In this document: positions 32,601-60,000 of the stretch, piece after piece
How positions within the stretch are numbered: position 1 is the stretch's first letter
Layout of the letters: the number at the start of each line of letters is the position of its first letter
Assembly (NCBI RefSeq): GCF_964355755.1
Contig: NC_092679.1
Coordinates: 17,290,932-17,350,931, forward strand
DNA length: 60,000 nt
DNA from: Antedon mediterranea
Taxonomy: Eukaryota; Echinodermata; Crinoidea; Comatulida; Antedonidae
Direction of reading: 5' to 3'
The notes under the pieces: generated by a model
What the model saw: the letters and a program-made list of their open reading frames with translations, nothing else
What the model was told of the DNA's origin: nothing
The model's database searches: none
Translations under genes and position numbers: made by a program

Positions 32601-35600
32601 AAGATGGTCTACATAAAACAAATTATTATTGTGTTTGGGAGTGGAGTTGTAATTTGTCATCTTAGAAAAAATACTGAAGTGACAGGAGTTGAACCCAGGA
32701 CCTTTGGATTGGTAGCCAAGTACCATAACCACCAAGCTACAACTTCTTAAGGGCTACAAACTGTATGCATGATTGGTGTAATATACACAATTATATCAAG
32801 TGCATTTAAAAAACAACCTAACCTCAGTACCAACAGAAAAAGCTCATATAAATAAAGATGCCCTATAAGCTTTATGTGCCCAAATATGGTAGTGGTATGA
32901 CATCATCATGTCCATATATGGGCACATCACATTTTTTTGTCACATAAAGGTTGATAGTGTAGACATAGGTTAAGGAATATACTCTTAGGCCAACATGATA
33001 ATGGATAATACTGTACTACAGTATAAATTTCAGTATTCACTTTAATGTCAAAATTAAGGTGTGTCTGTTTAAAGGAAAGGTTATTTTGCCACACAAAATA
33101 GAGGGTGCTGTAACAGTTTCAATTCCACAGCCACAAACTGTTTATTATATTGAAAGATTAGAAGCAACAGACACAAAATGAAGTAGAGTATGCGCTGCCA
33201 ATGGTTGTAACATTCCAGGTTATGTGAGATTTATTCATCATTTCAATTACTAGATGGTACGCTCGCTTCGCTCGCGTACCATCTAGGTCGTGCCCACAGA
33301 TGGTTCTCGAATACACAGTAATTTCAGCGTAAAAAAATGCTTTTTTTAATGTACGTACTGCAGGACGATAATAGTTATTATTGTTTACAGAAACGAATAA
33401 ATAGACACGATGATTTATGTATTAAACTGAAATTAGCACACTGGGAATTACTTCCGAAAGAGAAACTTGTCACAAAATGAGTCCAAATTTGTTATTTGGA
33501 CTCATTTAAACAAACCCAATTTGTGTTTTGTGTGTAACATTAGTTTTGAGGGATGGGGAAGAGGATATGGGTAGAAAGAAGAACAATGTTTTAATATATT
33601 ATTTATCTACTCAGTAACGAAATATGTTTTTCACTTTGATAGGCCTATAAATAATATACCACAGTAACACATTTGCGATTTAATACTTTGTTAAAACTGT
33701 CACTGTTATAGTCCATTGAAATAGCATGTACATGTAACGATACACGTACCACTACAACGTTTATATTCTTTGTAATTATTAATTAATACAAACGTTGAGA
33801 AGCAACTGTCAGTAGTACAGTTTATTTGTATATTGTACGTTTTATATAACAGTAGGGCCTACTCACAGGCCTATAAATAATATACCACTTAATACAGTAA
33901 CACATTTGCGACTTAATACTTTGTTAAAACTGTCACTGTCATAGTCGATTGAAATAGCATAGTACATGTAACGATACACGTACCACTACAACGTTTATAT
34001 TCTTTGTAATTATTAATATACAAACGTTGAGAAGCAACTGTCAGTACTACAGTTTATTTGTATATTGTACGTTCTATATAACAGTTACCCACACTCACAG
34101 TAAATTCAATGGCGACCACAAATGTTAATATGTATTTACAGTAATGTCCAAGTATTGCAATACTTATCTATATATAGGTTTTAGGTTAATTCCCCAAGGG
34201 CCAATAAATTTACCTACAGCTGGTGGTACTTGTGTTAAAGCAAAGAGTTATTATTGGAATGTTCCATTCATCGCAAATCAATACATTTGTATAATCGTAT
34301 ATTAAATCTATCAAAATAGTATTTTTTTAAGAAAATCGGCCTGTCCTCAACATTATGATGCTGTACTCTAGCTGTTCAAACAGTTTTCAGCTATTAAAAA
34401 CAATCATCGTAGGAGGAGATAGGAAAATGCGAAGCCTCCTCGCATTTTTGTGGCGGGTATTTTTCAAGATGGACATCCATTAGACAGTGTATACAACGAT
34501 CGGAAAACACCCCTATTTGGGGCAAATCGTTGAACCTAAATTCGTTTTAATCGTCAATAACTAATTATCTAACTTAATTTAATTAGTAAACAGGGTTACA
34601 TCAGGTGGTTAAAATCAGTACCGAAAGTACGAACCAACTTTATATACCATCGAGTAAAAATTCTAGAAGTAAGGCGCGATTTATCGAATTTTGCCCTTAC
34701 GTAAATTTATATATAGATACTAGAATAATACTGTATCACTTGTATGGATGTATGCTGAAATAAACAACTTATTATCTCTTATTATTTTAGATACAACCGC
34801 TTACAAGTTATCAGACAAATGCGCTGGGAATTTGGTAGTGTTTTACCAGTTGATGTAAAACAAAATCTATCTGAAAATGAGGTAGAATTTTATGTTTAGA
34901 ATTTAATACATTAAAGCTCTGTCTACACTATCAAACTAGTTTGACAAAAAAATGTGTGATGTGCTCGCTTAAATATGGTAGTGGCACATCACAATTTTTT
35001 GTCACATAAAGTTTAATAGTGTAGACTGAGCTTTAAAACTAAAACACTAAAGTTTTTTAAAACATTAATGTGAAGTTAAACAGGATTTTTTGTATGGAAA
35101 TATTTAATTTTTAAGATAAAAAATGTAAATCAAATCTTATTATAATGACAACTTCCATAAATATAGAATGTTATTTTATCTTTTAGATGCACTGGTTTGG
35201 TCGTTACAACAAGTCTTTAGCTAAATACATGAGATCCTTGGGTAGTGATGGATTAGATTTAACACAGGTACGTGAAACAGGGACGCAAACCCATGGGGTA
35301 CAATCTACAATTCCATTATTAAATTCATATTTCTACATGGTATGACCAAGGCAGTCTAACAACAGGATGTTGAGCTTTGGAGATCAAAGGGTTTATCTGT
35401 GGCTGCGACACCATCAGTTCCACATGCATTTGATGACGAATATCAAAGATGTTGGTGAAGTTTGGTCGGATACTACAATCTCTCTATGTACAAAGTACAT
35501 TACTGTTGGTATTTGTAGCAGCCAGACATAAGATCAAAGTTTTTTTATCTTGGCAAGGCAAGCTCAGTGTCCTGTTGTTAAGATTGCTGACTGTAGATGT

Positions 35601-36670
35601 AGATTACTATAATGACGATAGCAAGATAAATAACGAAGTACTAATCAGCATTTTGTTAATTAATTTCAGGACATGAAACCGCCAAAAAGTTTATATATTG
35701 AAGTAAGTAAAATGATAATAGTATACATAAAAACGAACTAAAGCTAGTTTAAATGCCTTTTAATGAAATTAGTACATATATATCTCCAAATCGTACACAA
35801 AAATCTGCTGCTGTTGCTATCTCGCGGTGGTGTTAACAAACAGAGGAAGGACAACAGGTGGCGCTGTTGTATTTTACAGCAATTTGTACACTAGATTTTG
35901 TTTTTATCCACCAAACGTTTTTTTTTTCGTACACAAAAATGTTTAAAAATTACTATTAATCGATTGTTTAATAGTGCGTATTATTGCACGCCATGTGACC
36001 CACAATCGTCTAATCAAATGACAGGAATTTATTTAGGTTTTATATAATACTGACTGGTTAATGGCATATAATCCATTTTTAATCAGTGTGTGTGCAATGA
36101 TTTAAACCTTTTCTTTGGGACTATATGGCCCACAGCAATTACATGTCATAATAATTATTGTTGAAAAATCATGTCTGTTTTGACTACTGAGTATATTGTA
36201 TACTACAGGTACGGTGCTTAGTAGACCATGGCGAATTTGAAACAGAAGATGGGACAATCATTGTTTTAAAGAAAAATTGTCAGGTGGGTTTTTATTTGCT
36301 TTAAACAGGTGCATATGTAAACTATTAGTGGATGAGACAGGTATTTATTTGTAGGTGTTACATATTTATGTCAAAATGACAATGCTTTATGATTACAATG
36401 CCTTATCATAGAGCTTTCTCCATGATTTTAAGCAAGTATAATGATCTGTTTACACTACCAAACTTTTTTTTGTGACAAAAAAAATGTTTTGTGCCCATGG
36501 ACATGATGTCATATTACTACCATATTTGGGCTCATCACACTTTTTTTTGATAGAGCTTAAGTGAAAGTTTATTTATAACCGTATTTTTTTTTTCTTTACA
36601 GCATTTCCTATTACGTTCACAGTGTGAGCATCTTGTGAGACAAGGAATTCTGGAACATATTCTTTCATGA
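29674..36670 (+). CDS. GINS1: DNA replication complex GINS subunit PSF1 (GINS1), complete, 8 exons
   Basis: PSF1 is one of four subunits of GINS, which with MCM2-7 and CDC45 forms the CMG replicative helicase in the nucleus. Exons: 29674-29748, 30355-30419, 32146-32241, 34791-34881, 35187-35267, 35670-35702, 36209-36283, 36602-36670. All joins are GT/AG and in phase and give 194 residues; the human protein is 196. The N-terminal helical A domain begins [16 protein letters not shown] and includes [46 protein letters not shown] and [19 protein letters not shown]. The C-terminal B domain contains [15 protein letters not shown] and ends [10 protein letters not shown] loop region in exon 3 ([11 protein letters not shown]) is variable in the family. 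The start is fixed by the family N-terminus. Confidence 0.98.
30472..30616 (+). mobile_element. MITE family A copy
   Basis: Family A elements start near AAGCTCTGTCTACACTATC and end near ATAGTGTAGACAGAGCTTTA, an inverted repeat. Their interiors carry GTGCCCAAATATGGTAGT and GACATCATCATGTCCATATA. This diverged copy lies 53 bp after GINS1 exon 2. It has no coding capacity. Confidence 0.8.
30672..30976. mobile_element. Inverted-repeat element (family E)
   Basis: Its ends are GACCCCGGGGAGAGGTGTGT and the inverted ACCCACCTCTCCCGGGGGTC. The interior has TGACACACC/CACCCCTGCGTCA phrases in both orientations. It is non-coding and lies in GINS1 intron 2. A single copy in the window. Confidence 0.6.
31640..31970 (+). 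repeat. Short tandem duplications in GINS1 intron 2
   Basis: The phrase GCTGTGGGTATCAGTGGCTG followed by GATCTCAATGG and CAAAATAAAATA occurs at about 31693, 31842 and 31902. The first two are part of a roughly 150-bp repeat that also includes AAAGGCAAATTACT. No protein is encoded. Confidence 0.8.
32507..32747 (-). mobile_element. tRNA-derived SINE (family 1), copy 2
   Basis: This is homologous in order and sequence to 7999-8217. On the minus strand a tRNA-like head has GTAGCTTGGTGGTTATG (A box) and GGGTTCAACTCC (B box). The tail side ends AGGTTATCCTTGGTAATTTG. It lies in GINS1 intron 3. Confidence 0.7.
32871..32976 (+). mobile_element. MITE family A, 5'-truncated copy
   Basis: Begins at TATGTGCCCAAATATGGTAG and runs through GACATCATCATGTCCATATA to GATAGTGTAGACATAGGTTA. 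The left terminal repeat is missing. In GINS1 intron 3. Confidence 0.75.
33250..34717 (-). mobile_element. Helitron-like non-autonomous element, copy 2 (1468 bp)
   Basis: On the minus strand it starts TCTATATATAAATTTACG and ends in a hairpin with 13-bp arms (CTAGATGGTACGC and its complement) around a loop containing GAGCGAAGCGA, finishing CTAG. The flanking bases are A and T. Start, loop and terminal CTAG match copy 1 at 21789-23104, and the sequences just inside the hairpin are also similar (GATGGTT(T/C)TCG on the plus strand). It lies in GINS1 intron 3 on the antisense strand. No ORF. Confidence 0.75.
33642..34085. repeat. ~230-bp tandem duplication inside Helitron-like copy 2
   Basis: The segment starting GGCCTATAAATAATATACCA and including GTAACGATACACGTACCACT and ACAAACGTTGAGAAGCAACT is present twice (about 33642-33850 and 33870-34083) with few differences. 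It explains part of the length difference from copy 1. Confidence 0.85.
34912..35036 (+). mobile_element. MITE family A copy with intact ends
   Basis: Both terminal repeats are present (AAAGCTCTGTCTACACTATC and GTGTAGACTGAGCTTTA). The interior is short and lacks the CATCATCATG segment. It starts 31 bp after GINS1 exon 4. Confidence 0.85.
36442..36560 (-). mobile_element. MITE family A copy, reverse orientation
   Basis: Contains GTGCCCATGGACATGATGTC and TACTACCATATTTGGGC, the reverse of the family interior. The ends are degraded. It finishes about 42 bp before GINS1 exon 8. Confidence 0.7.
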
Positions 36671-36788
36671 AAATATGGAATGGTGTGGAATATCTAAGGC
36701 CTTGCATCTGCCTATGCAACACCAAAAAACATTTAAAAAGTTACATAAAAAAAATCATTATTTTGAAAAATGGTAACAAAAATTATCT

Positions 36789-36794
36789 AATAAA
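36789..36794 (+). terminator. GINS1: GINS1 polyadenylation signal
   Basis: A canonical AATAAA lies about 120 bp after the GINS1 stop codon, followed by a T/G-rich stretch (TTGTCTTGTTTTTGTTTATT). Chosen by position and motif only. Confidence 0.6.
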
Positions 36795-37704
36795 AACATG
36801 TGCAACTGAATTGTCTTGTTTTTGTTTATTATCACCATGGTGATATAAATGTCACCACCATAATTGAACAATACCACTCAAGGTCTGACTAAAAGCCTCT
36901 ACACAAATTATGAATCCTCATTTAACTACAGTACCATTATTTTTCTTTTTACTTGTAAAAAATGGTGGGAGAGGGGAGGGTGTAACAACATCCAGATACG
37001 ACTAACGACCCACATTCTTAAAATGCAATGCAACAACCAAACGTCATTATTTTTATCACAGTCTGAAAATGTGTCTACGAATTACGCGTCCGAGAAGTAA
37101 CGTTCTTGAGGTATATACTACAATTGAAAGTTTTTTCTTTTTCGTCTCTATTTCAAATTCTAACTTTACTATTTAAAAATGTACACATAGGAGGACAACA
37201 CATGGTGTTTTTAAAAGAACATGTTTATAAACAATTAATTTAACGAAAGTGAACTATCAAAGATGGCAAGATACAAGGAAAGGGTAAAACATAAATACGA
37301 AAATAGCATATATTGCCAAGAATAGTTTAAAATAGATGACGTACATTGAAATATAGCAACCTTATTCTATAATTGTGCTAGATATTAAATGAATGCTAAA
37401 AAGCAAGGCATGTTTTAAATACATTTCATGAAATGTTTTCATAAAAAATTACAATACATATATCATGTTTGCTGAATAATCAACTTCTTCATCTGTTGAT
37501 GTGGGAGACACAACCACCATTTATTTTCTAAATAGAAAGTAAAATACTGTATAAATATCAATGCTATTTCCAGATAAAGGGGTTCAAAGGTTAAAATAAT
37601 CCTGTTTGTTGTCATACAAAAAAAAAATGAACGTATTTCCCAATTTAAAAGATGTGTGGACTTTATCTAATCTGAGCACCACATTGTAATAGATGAAACT
37701 AATG

Positions 37705-37840
37705 TTAAGCTAAGGACCTTCGCGCAATGCAAGTAATTTGATCAATCACACAAAGCACTTGATGATCTATTGCGTCCTGATCTGTCAAATTCCTTACGCT
37801 TACGTCCTTGCGTTGCATTACTAGTGGGAACCATGTTTAG
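37705..37840. mobile_element. MITE family D, diverged copy
   Basis: Carries CGCGCAATGCAAGTAATTTG and, at the other end, TTACGTCCTTGCGTTGCATT followed by ACTAGTGGGAACCATG. These match the better copy at 51149-51312. The left terminal GGTTCCCAC is lost. Confidence 0.6.
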
Positions 37841-38976
37841 GAACAGAGTAAAAATTGTACTACTGCAGGTACTGCAGTAACTGTATTTTGTTTACTCTTT
37901 ACACAGTTTATTGCAGTGACTGCCTCATAAAAATCATACATTATTGCAGTAAAAAATGTAGTTACTGCAGTAATTGCAGTAGAATAATTTTCACATGATA
38001 ATTTCACATATATCTCTTAAACCCCTTGAATATATTCTGTGTCTTTAGCAAACATGTTAAACAATATTGATTAGATTGTACTTTCTATTTCTGAACGTTA
38101 ATATAGTACAACTAATTCACATATATCTTTTTAACAACTGGTAAAGCATTAAAAAAAGTTGACTAGTACATATTTTGCAAAACAAAACATTTAGAAAATC
38201 TTTTTAAAAGCAGTTGTAACTTATAGAAATTATTCCCGAAACAAGAATTAGGGTCCAATTTCTGGAATGAATCTTTTTAAAATTGTAGTTAAAAACAAAG
38301 TTTTCTGATAAATATAAAAGGCAGAAGAAGCACCAGAAATTGAAGTATTTTTGTAGAATCTTAAAATTCACTGGTTATATAATAATCATAAAAAAGTATG
38401 TATACCTTACAATCGGCTATGATACAATGAATGCAAATACTGTATTCTACTTCACTATTTGGACACTCTGTGTTTAACATCGGCTTGAAAGACTTTAAGT
38501 TCACCTATCTAAAATCAACAATACTTTACAATTTTTTTTTTGCTCAAAATCATTGAAGGCAGCTGACTGTACATACAACAGTATTATTTTCTCAACGAAC
38601 TACGCATTAAAACAATTGCTAATACAAATTGTACCCTAGATAATTTTCAATTCATTTATGGCTATCTTATTTTACATAATTGTAATACAGTGCTCTGTTT
38701 TCTACTGACCAATATCATTTCAATATAATTTGAATATCATATTATTACACTTTAAACTAGTATCTAAAATCCACAAATATATATAATTAAACAATGTTTG
38801 ATTTGGCTGAAGCCTAGAAATCCTACCTTGCAATAGCGGTACTAATTGGGGACCACTTGAGAAAAAAACAGGTATCATAGATTGTTCAGAAAAAAACAAT
38901 TCAAATGCTATTTTACAATAAAAAATCTTCAAAAATGATCTTTCATGATGATCTTTAAAACCTTTACCATTTTATC

Positions 38977-39146
38977 CTTAAAGCCAATTTACACAGACGA
39001 GTGGTAACGGTAAGCGGAAGACCGTGTAGCTTGTCCCACATATAATCTGTATCTATCCTGAGTGGAAACCACCTGTTCACTTCGCGTTGTTCGCATTTCT
39101 ATATTTTTATTACCGTTTCTGCTGTTCTGTGTAAATTGGCCTTAAG
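38977..39146. mobile_element. MITE family B, well-preserved copy
   Basis: The terminal inverted repeats CTTAAAGCCAATTTACACAG and CTGTGTAAATTGGCCTTAAG differ by about one base. The interior includes GTATCTATCCTGAGTGGAAA, shared with 2160-2331. Non-coding. Confidence 0.8.
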
Positions 39147-40810
39147 TCCGATTTATTTAACACGCCTTTTTTTTCCTCTGAGCACCTCCGCCGCCATTAC
39201 TGAAATGGGTCACCTATATCGAGTGAATATAATGGCTTGGTCTTTGCCCTAATGCAATACTCACAATTCATATTCTATATTCTAAAAATTGCTGAATAAA
39301 TTTATATTGACGATCTACAATATGAGAAAGTATTAAAATAAAAACACATGCTCAAATATTTAAATCATCCAGGTAATACACAAATGTTTTAAGAAATTAA
39401 AAATGAATATTCAAATAAGATAAAAATAATTTAAAGAATAATCATTATCATTATTATAATATATGAATATTCAAAATAAAATAGTAAATTTAATGAATAT
39501 TCATTACCACACATGAATATTCAAATACCATAATATTATTCATATATTTTTTTCTGACTTATCGTCAGTATCGTCCATTTCAAATACAATATTCAGTAGT
39601 CCCGACTATTTACTAAATATTTAGTACCCGATATAAATAATAAGCTACTGTATGTTCACATTATTATTGTTTTTATTAACATCCTATTAAACATATTACA
39701 CACTCTGTCATTTTGGTTAAGTACTACTACTGCTGCTGCTTATATCCTAGTTAATGTAATGTTTCTAAATATAGCACATTTCCTCGTGGAAGAGTCCTTG
39801 GTCCTCTGTAGGTCATGTCACAAAAATGCACCCTATGACTTGAACCTATAACAAAACTTGGTAGTGTTATATTAACACTATTGTAAATAATATCACACAC
39901 AAAATATTAATGCATTTTAACTAATAATCCTATGTGGTTTACCAAAAATCATCACTCTAATGGCGTAGAGCTAGAACAGTCCAGAGTCACCATATCTATG
40001 TTCAGTGTCTCAACCTGGGCTGGGTTTATATTCAAGCCAAAGGAGATGTACAAAATTTGTATTATTTTCACTCCAAGATTATACATGTAAAATTGTGTAA
40101 TAAATGAAAGAGAAACTGTTTTACTGACAATGATTTCTCAGTTTAGTATTTCAACTTTCTTTTTGAAATATTAATTTGCAAAATCAATGCATAATAATAT
40201 GTATATTACTCAAGAAAGAGCACTAATTTCATTGCAATATGCCATGAATACTTTTTGTATATAAAATGCAATTTATATACATTTAAATTTACTGATAGCA
40301 TTAAAAAGAAAAGAAATGGTTTAAATTGGATACCAGTTTTCCTTTTATAAAAGACTGTGTTGACAATGATTGCCGGTGCTGTAATGTTTGACTCGTCCTT
40401 TAGATGCGCTATTACGCTGTTGGTTCTGTGTCCACAGGTTCACAAAAACGTGGCATGCTGGTAGATGATTCTCAGTCGCTCGAACTGTGGGACTATGTGT
40501 CTGAAATCATTGTAGTAGGTCTAAAAAGCCAAATACAAATAACCAGGCCACTGACCCTGTTTTGGAGTTTGAACACCAAATAACTAATTCTCTCTGTGCC
40601 ATTTGTAGCTGTATTACATCACCACAAATTACCCTAATTTGACAGACTCTGGGTAAGTATGCATGCTGTCAAAATCTGCTGATGAAGTTATTTTTTTTAA
40701 ATTATTTTTATATATAACGTTGGTTATAGTTTTTTTGTTGAGTATAATTTTTGTGTGAGTGTTAAATTAACTTAATTAAATTAAATAGAGTATTTTAAGC
40801 ATTGAGTTTT

Positions 40811-41395
40811 AGTCAACAAAAAAAAAACTTGTGATTTTCAATGTTTAATATGTGAATGAAAAAATACTCTTTTCTGTTAAGCACGATTAGGCGTCGTCGA
40901 TATACAGTACGCTTGCCAATTGGTGAAAAAATTAGTAGCTCAACGAAAAAGCTTGTGATTTTCAATGTTTAATATGTGAATGAAAAAATACTCTTTTCTG
41001 TTAAGCACGATTAGGCGTCGTCGATATACAGTACGCTTGCCAATTGGTGAAAAAATTAGTAGCTCAACGAAAAAGCTTGCGATTTTCAATGTTTATTATG
41101 CGAATGAAAAAATGCTCTTTTCTGTTAAGCACGATTAGGTGTCGTCGATATACAGTACACTTGCCAATTGGTGAAAAAATTAGTAGCTCAACGAAAAAGC
41201 TTGCGATTTTCAATGTTTATTATGCGAATGAAAAAATGCTCTTTTCTGTTAAGCACGATTAGGCGTCGTCGATATACAGTACGCTTGCCAATTGGTGAAA
41301 AAATTAGTAGCTCAACGAAAAAGCTTGCGATTTTCAATGTTTATTATGCGAATGAAAAAATGCTCAAAAGATTTTCTGTTGAGCACAATGATTAA
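40811..41395. repeat. 124-bp tandem repeat (about 4.5 copies)
   Basis: The repeat period is 124 bp. Each unit includes CTTTTCTGTTAAGCACGATT, AGGCGTCGTCGATATACAGT, ACGCTTGCCAATTGGTG and TTAGTAGCTCAACGAAAAAG. The last copies are almost identical; the first is degenerate. The overlapping short ORFs (MVKKLVAQRKSLRFSMFIMR type) come from the repeat and are not supported as genes. Confidence 0.95.
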
Positions 41396-42315
41396 ATGTC
41401 GTAGATATATGCTTGCCGATTTTAATCGAATTGCGAACATTTTTTAATGACAATTCAATGTGTAATTATACATTCATTGCATTATTGAACACTTTTTTTC
41501 TGGCAAGACGTGATGCAAACCTATCTGTTTAGAATCAGATTTTCAAATGTTGCGTAGTCGCGGAAGTTATCACTGATCTCTTTGTAAGCATACGCTAATT
41601 CTCTACTATTTCTAGTCTTTTTTTATATCTATAATAAGTATACCACAGATAGCATCATTTTGTATGTACGAATGTTTTTAGAATTTTAAATATTTCTCAC
41701 AGAAAACAATTGTATGTAATGCATTGTAATTGACTTTTTGAATGAATGAAAATTTCATTTTGATTAATAAATGTTTTATGAGTGGAAGTATGCGATGTAA
41801 ATGACTTTTTGAAAAATTAAGGCAGCCGTCACTTGTTGCGACCACACAATTCAAAATTCTATAGCCATTGATACAATCATGTATCAAGGCGGCATTTTCA
41901 AAAATTATTTCTTATAATAGTGACATTCAGCATCTACATATTTATACATTGCTAATGCTGCAGAAAACTACAGCAGAAATGCATTAAAATGTTCAAAAAC
42001 TGCAAAAAATCACGAGAGGTTTACTCTGTATATGGCTTTTGCCAACCTGACGTTTTCAATACTTTTTCGAATCTATCCAAAATGCAATCCCACACTTGAA
42101 TGTGAAGATAGTTGTATCTTATTCTTGTGCACAAACGATTCCGTAATTCCCTGATGGCTTTAAATAGGGCAAATTAGGAAACCTTGTTTATCATCTCCAT
42201 GGCAACCTGGAATTATACAGCACTTGTGTGTCACAATGCTATTTCTGTATGGTATCCAAGTTCCATGCTTGTCTTCCAAAATTACAGAGTGTATATTTCA
42301 AAAATTTTGTCTTCT

Positions 42316-58623
<16,308 letters not shown>

Positions 58624-58806
58624 CTAGAAACAAAACATAAAAAAAACATATTTTTAAAATAAATGATGAGGATATAAATGTTCCCAAGAATGCAGTGTGG
58701 TTACTACACCTGCGTTCCAAATGTAGACTCGGACCGACGAGTCATTGATAGTCTGTACTTTCCCAAGCCATTGGTCAACGTCACAGTTCATTGCATTTAG
58801 GCTGGC

Positions 58807-58985
58807 TTAAAGGGTCTTTCACATGGCACAGTTCCGGTTCGGCGCCGGCAAATCCAATCGAACGTCGATGTTTCGTTTTTACATGGCTACACGCATATCG
58901 ATTTACGCCTAGCCATGTGGAGAGTCGTGAAAATGAAACATTGATGTTCGATTCACTGGACCGGAACAGGTGTGAAAGACACTTA
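58807..58985. mobile_element. Inverted-repeat element (family F)
   Basis: TTAAAGGGTCTTTCACATGG and CAGGTGTGAAAGACACTTAA are inverted ends. Subterminal TTCCGGTTC and GACCGGAAC also pair. The interior has ACATGGCTACACGCATATCG. Non-coding, about 180 bp upstream of the PRKD C1b exon. Confidence 0.75.
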
Positions 58986-59546
58986 ATTCATTTGGAACAC
59001 CATGCAAGGTGGTTGAAATTTGGGATGTTCCAGAATGCCTAAAATTGATATTATTTGTTTTTATTTGATTTCCCTTTTACATCTAATTATTTTGTGCATT
59101 CTTTTATTTTGTTTATCTTTATAAATTCTATTTCTTAATTAAATTTTATTTTTTGCATGTTTATGTTCCTAATAATCTGGATGGACCACTCGTTAAATAT
59201 TGTTAAAATAAATAAATATTTATGCGATATGCAAAAATACATTAATTGTGATTTGATTTGCTCTGAACATTGCAGTGTATTAGATTAGAATGAAAGATTT
59301 TAATACCACATAATTTTATGCTAATATATGAAAAACTAATTTATTTTATCACAAGTCCTTATGGAAAGAATGAGCTTATTCTGCTATTAACATAAAGGTA
59401 TACAATGGCATATTCATTCACATAATCTATACCCGAGTAATGATATACCAATTTCATGATTAAAACATGTTTAGTTTTCAAATGTTATGTTAAATAGATC
59501 AGAAAAAATTGATTATTTGATTCAGTCTTCTATAATTCTTCAAGCT

Positions 59547-59766
59547 TTAAGCTCTGTCTACACTATCAACAAAATATGGTAGTTTGTTTGTTTGTTTATT
59601 TGTTTACCACACACATTTTAATACAAAGTAAGACAAATAACTGAAAGATATAAGTATATAAGTAGTGATATGCCCAAATATAGTATTGATATGACATCAT
59701 CGTGTCCATATATGGGCATATCACATTTTTTGTCATATAAAGTTTGATAGTGTAGACAGAGCTTTA
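59547..59766 (+). mobile_element. MITE family A copy disrupted by an insertion
   Basis: AAGCTCTGTCTACACTATCA is followed almost at once by a foreign (GTTT)n-containing block (about 59581-59660), then the family interior and an intact right end GATAGTGTAGACAGAGCTTT. Confidence 0.8.
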
Positions 59767-60000
59767 TAAATTGATTTATTGCGAGTTTACTAAAGATTGT
59801 GTAGTACAATAGCCCCTACCTGGATAATTCAAATAAAACAAAATTACTTTAAAAACATCAAACCATTCCTTGTCTTAAATGTACGTATTATAGTTAAATA
59901 TGATAAAAAGAGAGAATTTGTATCGCAAGAGGTCCATAGAGTATTTAATTTTACATAAAATTCAGTTTGTGGCCTTAAATTAGATTGAAAAAACAAATGT

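Larger units (their letters stand above)
36860..42315. other. Spacer between convergent GINS1 and PRKD 3' ends
   Basis: About 5.5 kb with no conserved coding exon. It contains two MITE-like elements, a 124-bp tandem array, AT-rich DNA, and presumably the PRKD 3' UTR at its right end. The short ORFs at 36864-37100, 38720-38932 and 41678-41887 have no recognisable domain. Confidence 0.5.
58624..60000. other. PRKD intron upstream of the C1b exon; no further exon seen
   Basis: No stretch encoding the first half of the second C1 domain was found before the right edge, so the preceding PRKD exon lies outside the window. The region holds two inverted-repeat elements and AT-rich DNA, including a tail-like AATAAATAAATATTTA run near 59205. 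Confidence 0.5.

Noticed and set aside
41044-41395. Duplicate ORFs starting MVKKLVAQRKSL
   Set aside because: They restart every 124 bp in the tandem array and have no conserved domain.
58791-59042. 83-codon ORF over the family F element
   Set aside because: It spans an inverted-repeat element and unique flank; no similarity to a known domain.
59820-59860. Possible further PRKD exon near TATCCAGGTAGGGGC on the minus strand
   Set aside because: A splice-acceptor-like TTTTATTTGAATTATCCAG exists, but the downstream sequence does not encode the expected C1 residues.

Overview
This window looks like intron-rich, AT-rich animal nuclear DNA. Three conserved single-copy metazoan genes can be assembled exon by exon with GT/AG junctions and consistent phases. 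The gene set (basal-body protein CCDC61, protein kinase D), the density of tRNA-derived SINEs and short inverted-repeat transposons, and a Toll/interleukin-1-receptor-like gene suggest a marine invertebrate, possibly an echinoderm or other invertebrate deuterostome. The phylum is inference only.

Layout. Positions 1-1518 hold the 3' part of a non-LTR retrotransposon reading frame, apparently nested in an intron of CCDC61. CCDC61 lies on the minus strand from 11026 to beyond the left edge, with 12 exons visible and its last exons outside the window. An intron-poor plus-strand gene at 13692-15383 encodes a TIR-like protein. From about 16.6 to 29.6 kb there is no conserved gene. This zone holds ATG-rich simple repeats, then a large palindromic structure: a 101-bp satellite in minus orientation (19.1-23.5 kb), a core of fold-back elements (24.0-25.8 kb), and the same satellite in plus orientation (25.9-29.3 kb). 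Each arm is interrupted by an insertion; the one in the left arm is a Helitron-like element. GINS1 (PSF1) follows on the plus strand with 8 exons, complete from 29674 to 36670. A gene-free spacer with a 124-bp tandem repeat separates it from the 3' end of a convergent protein kinase D gene (PRKD). PRKD is on the minus strand, with 13 exons from 58623 to 42316; its N-terminal exons lie beyond the right edge.

The genes belong to unrelated housekeeping processes: GINS1 to replication-fork helicase function, CCDC61 to centriole and basal-body architecture, and PRKD to diacylglycerol signalling. No operon-like link is implied. The most unusual features are: (i) the roughly 11-kb inverted structure, whose outer arms carry matching 19-bp and 34-bp segments and whose right end lies 38 bp before the GINS1 start codon, including an E2F-like palindrome; (ii) a satellite that appears to derive from the tips of neighbouring fold-back transposons; (iii) two Helitron-like elements with matching ends, one inserted precisely inside a satellite monomer; and (iv) several short inverted-repeat element families whose copies repeatedly sit within tens of bases of PRKD and GINS1 splice sites.
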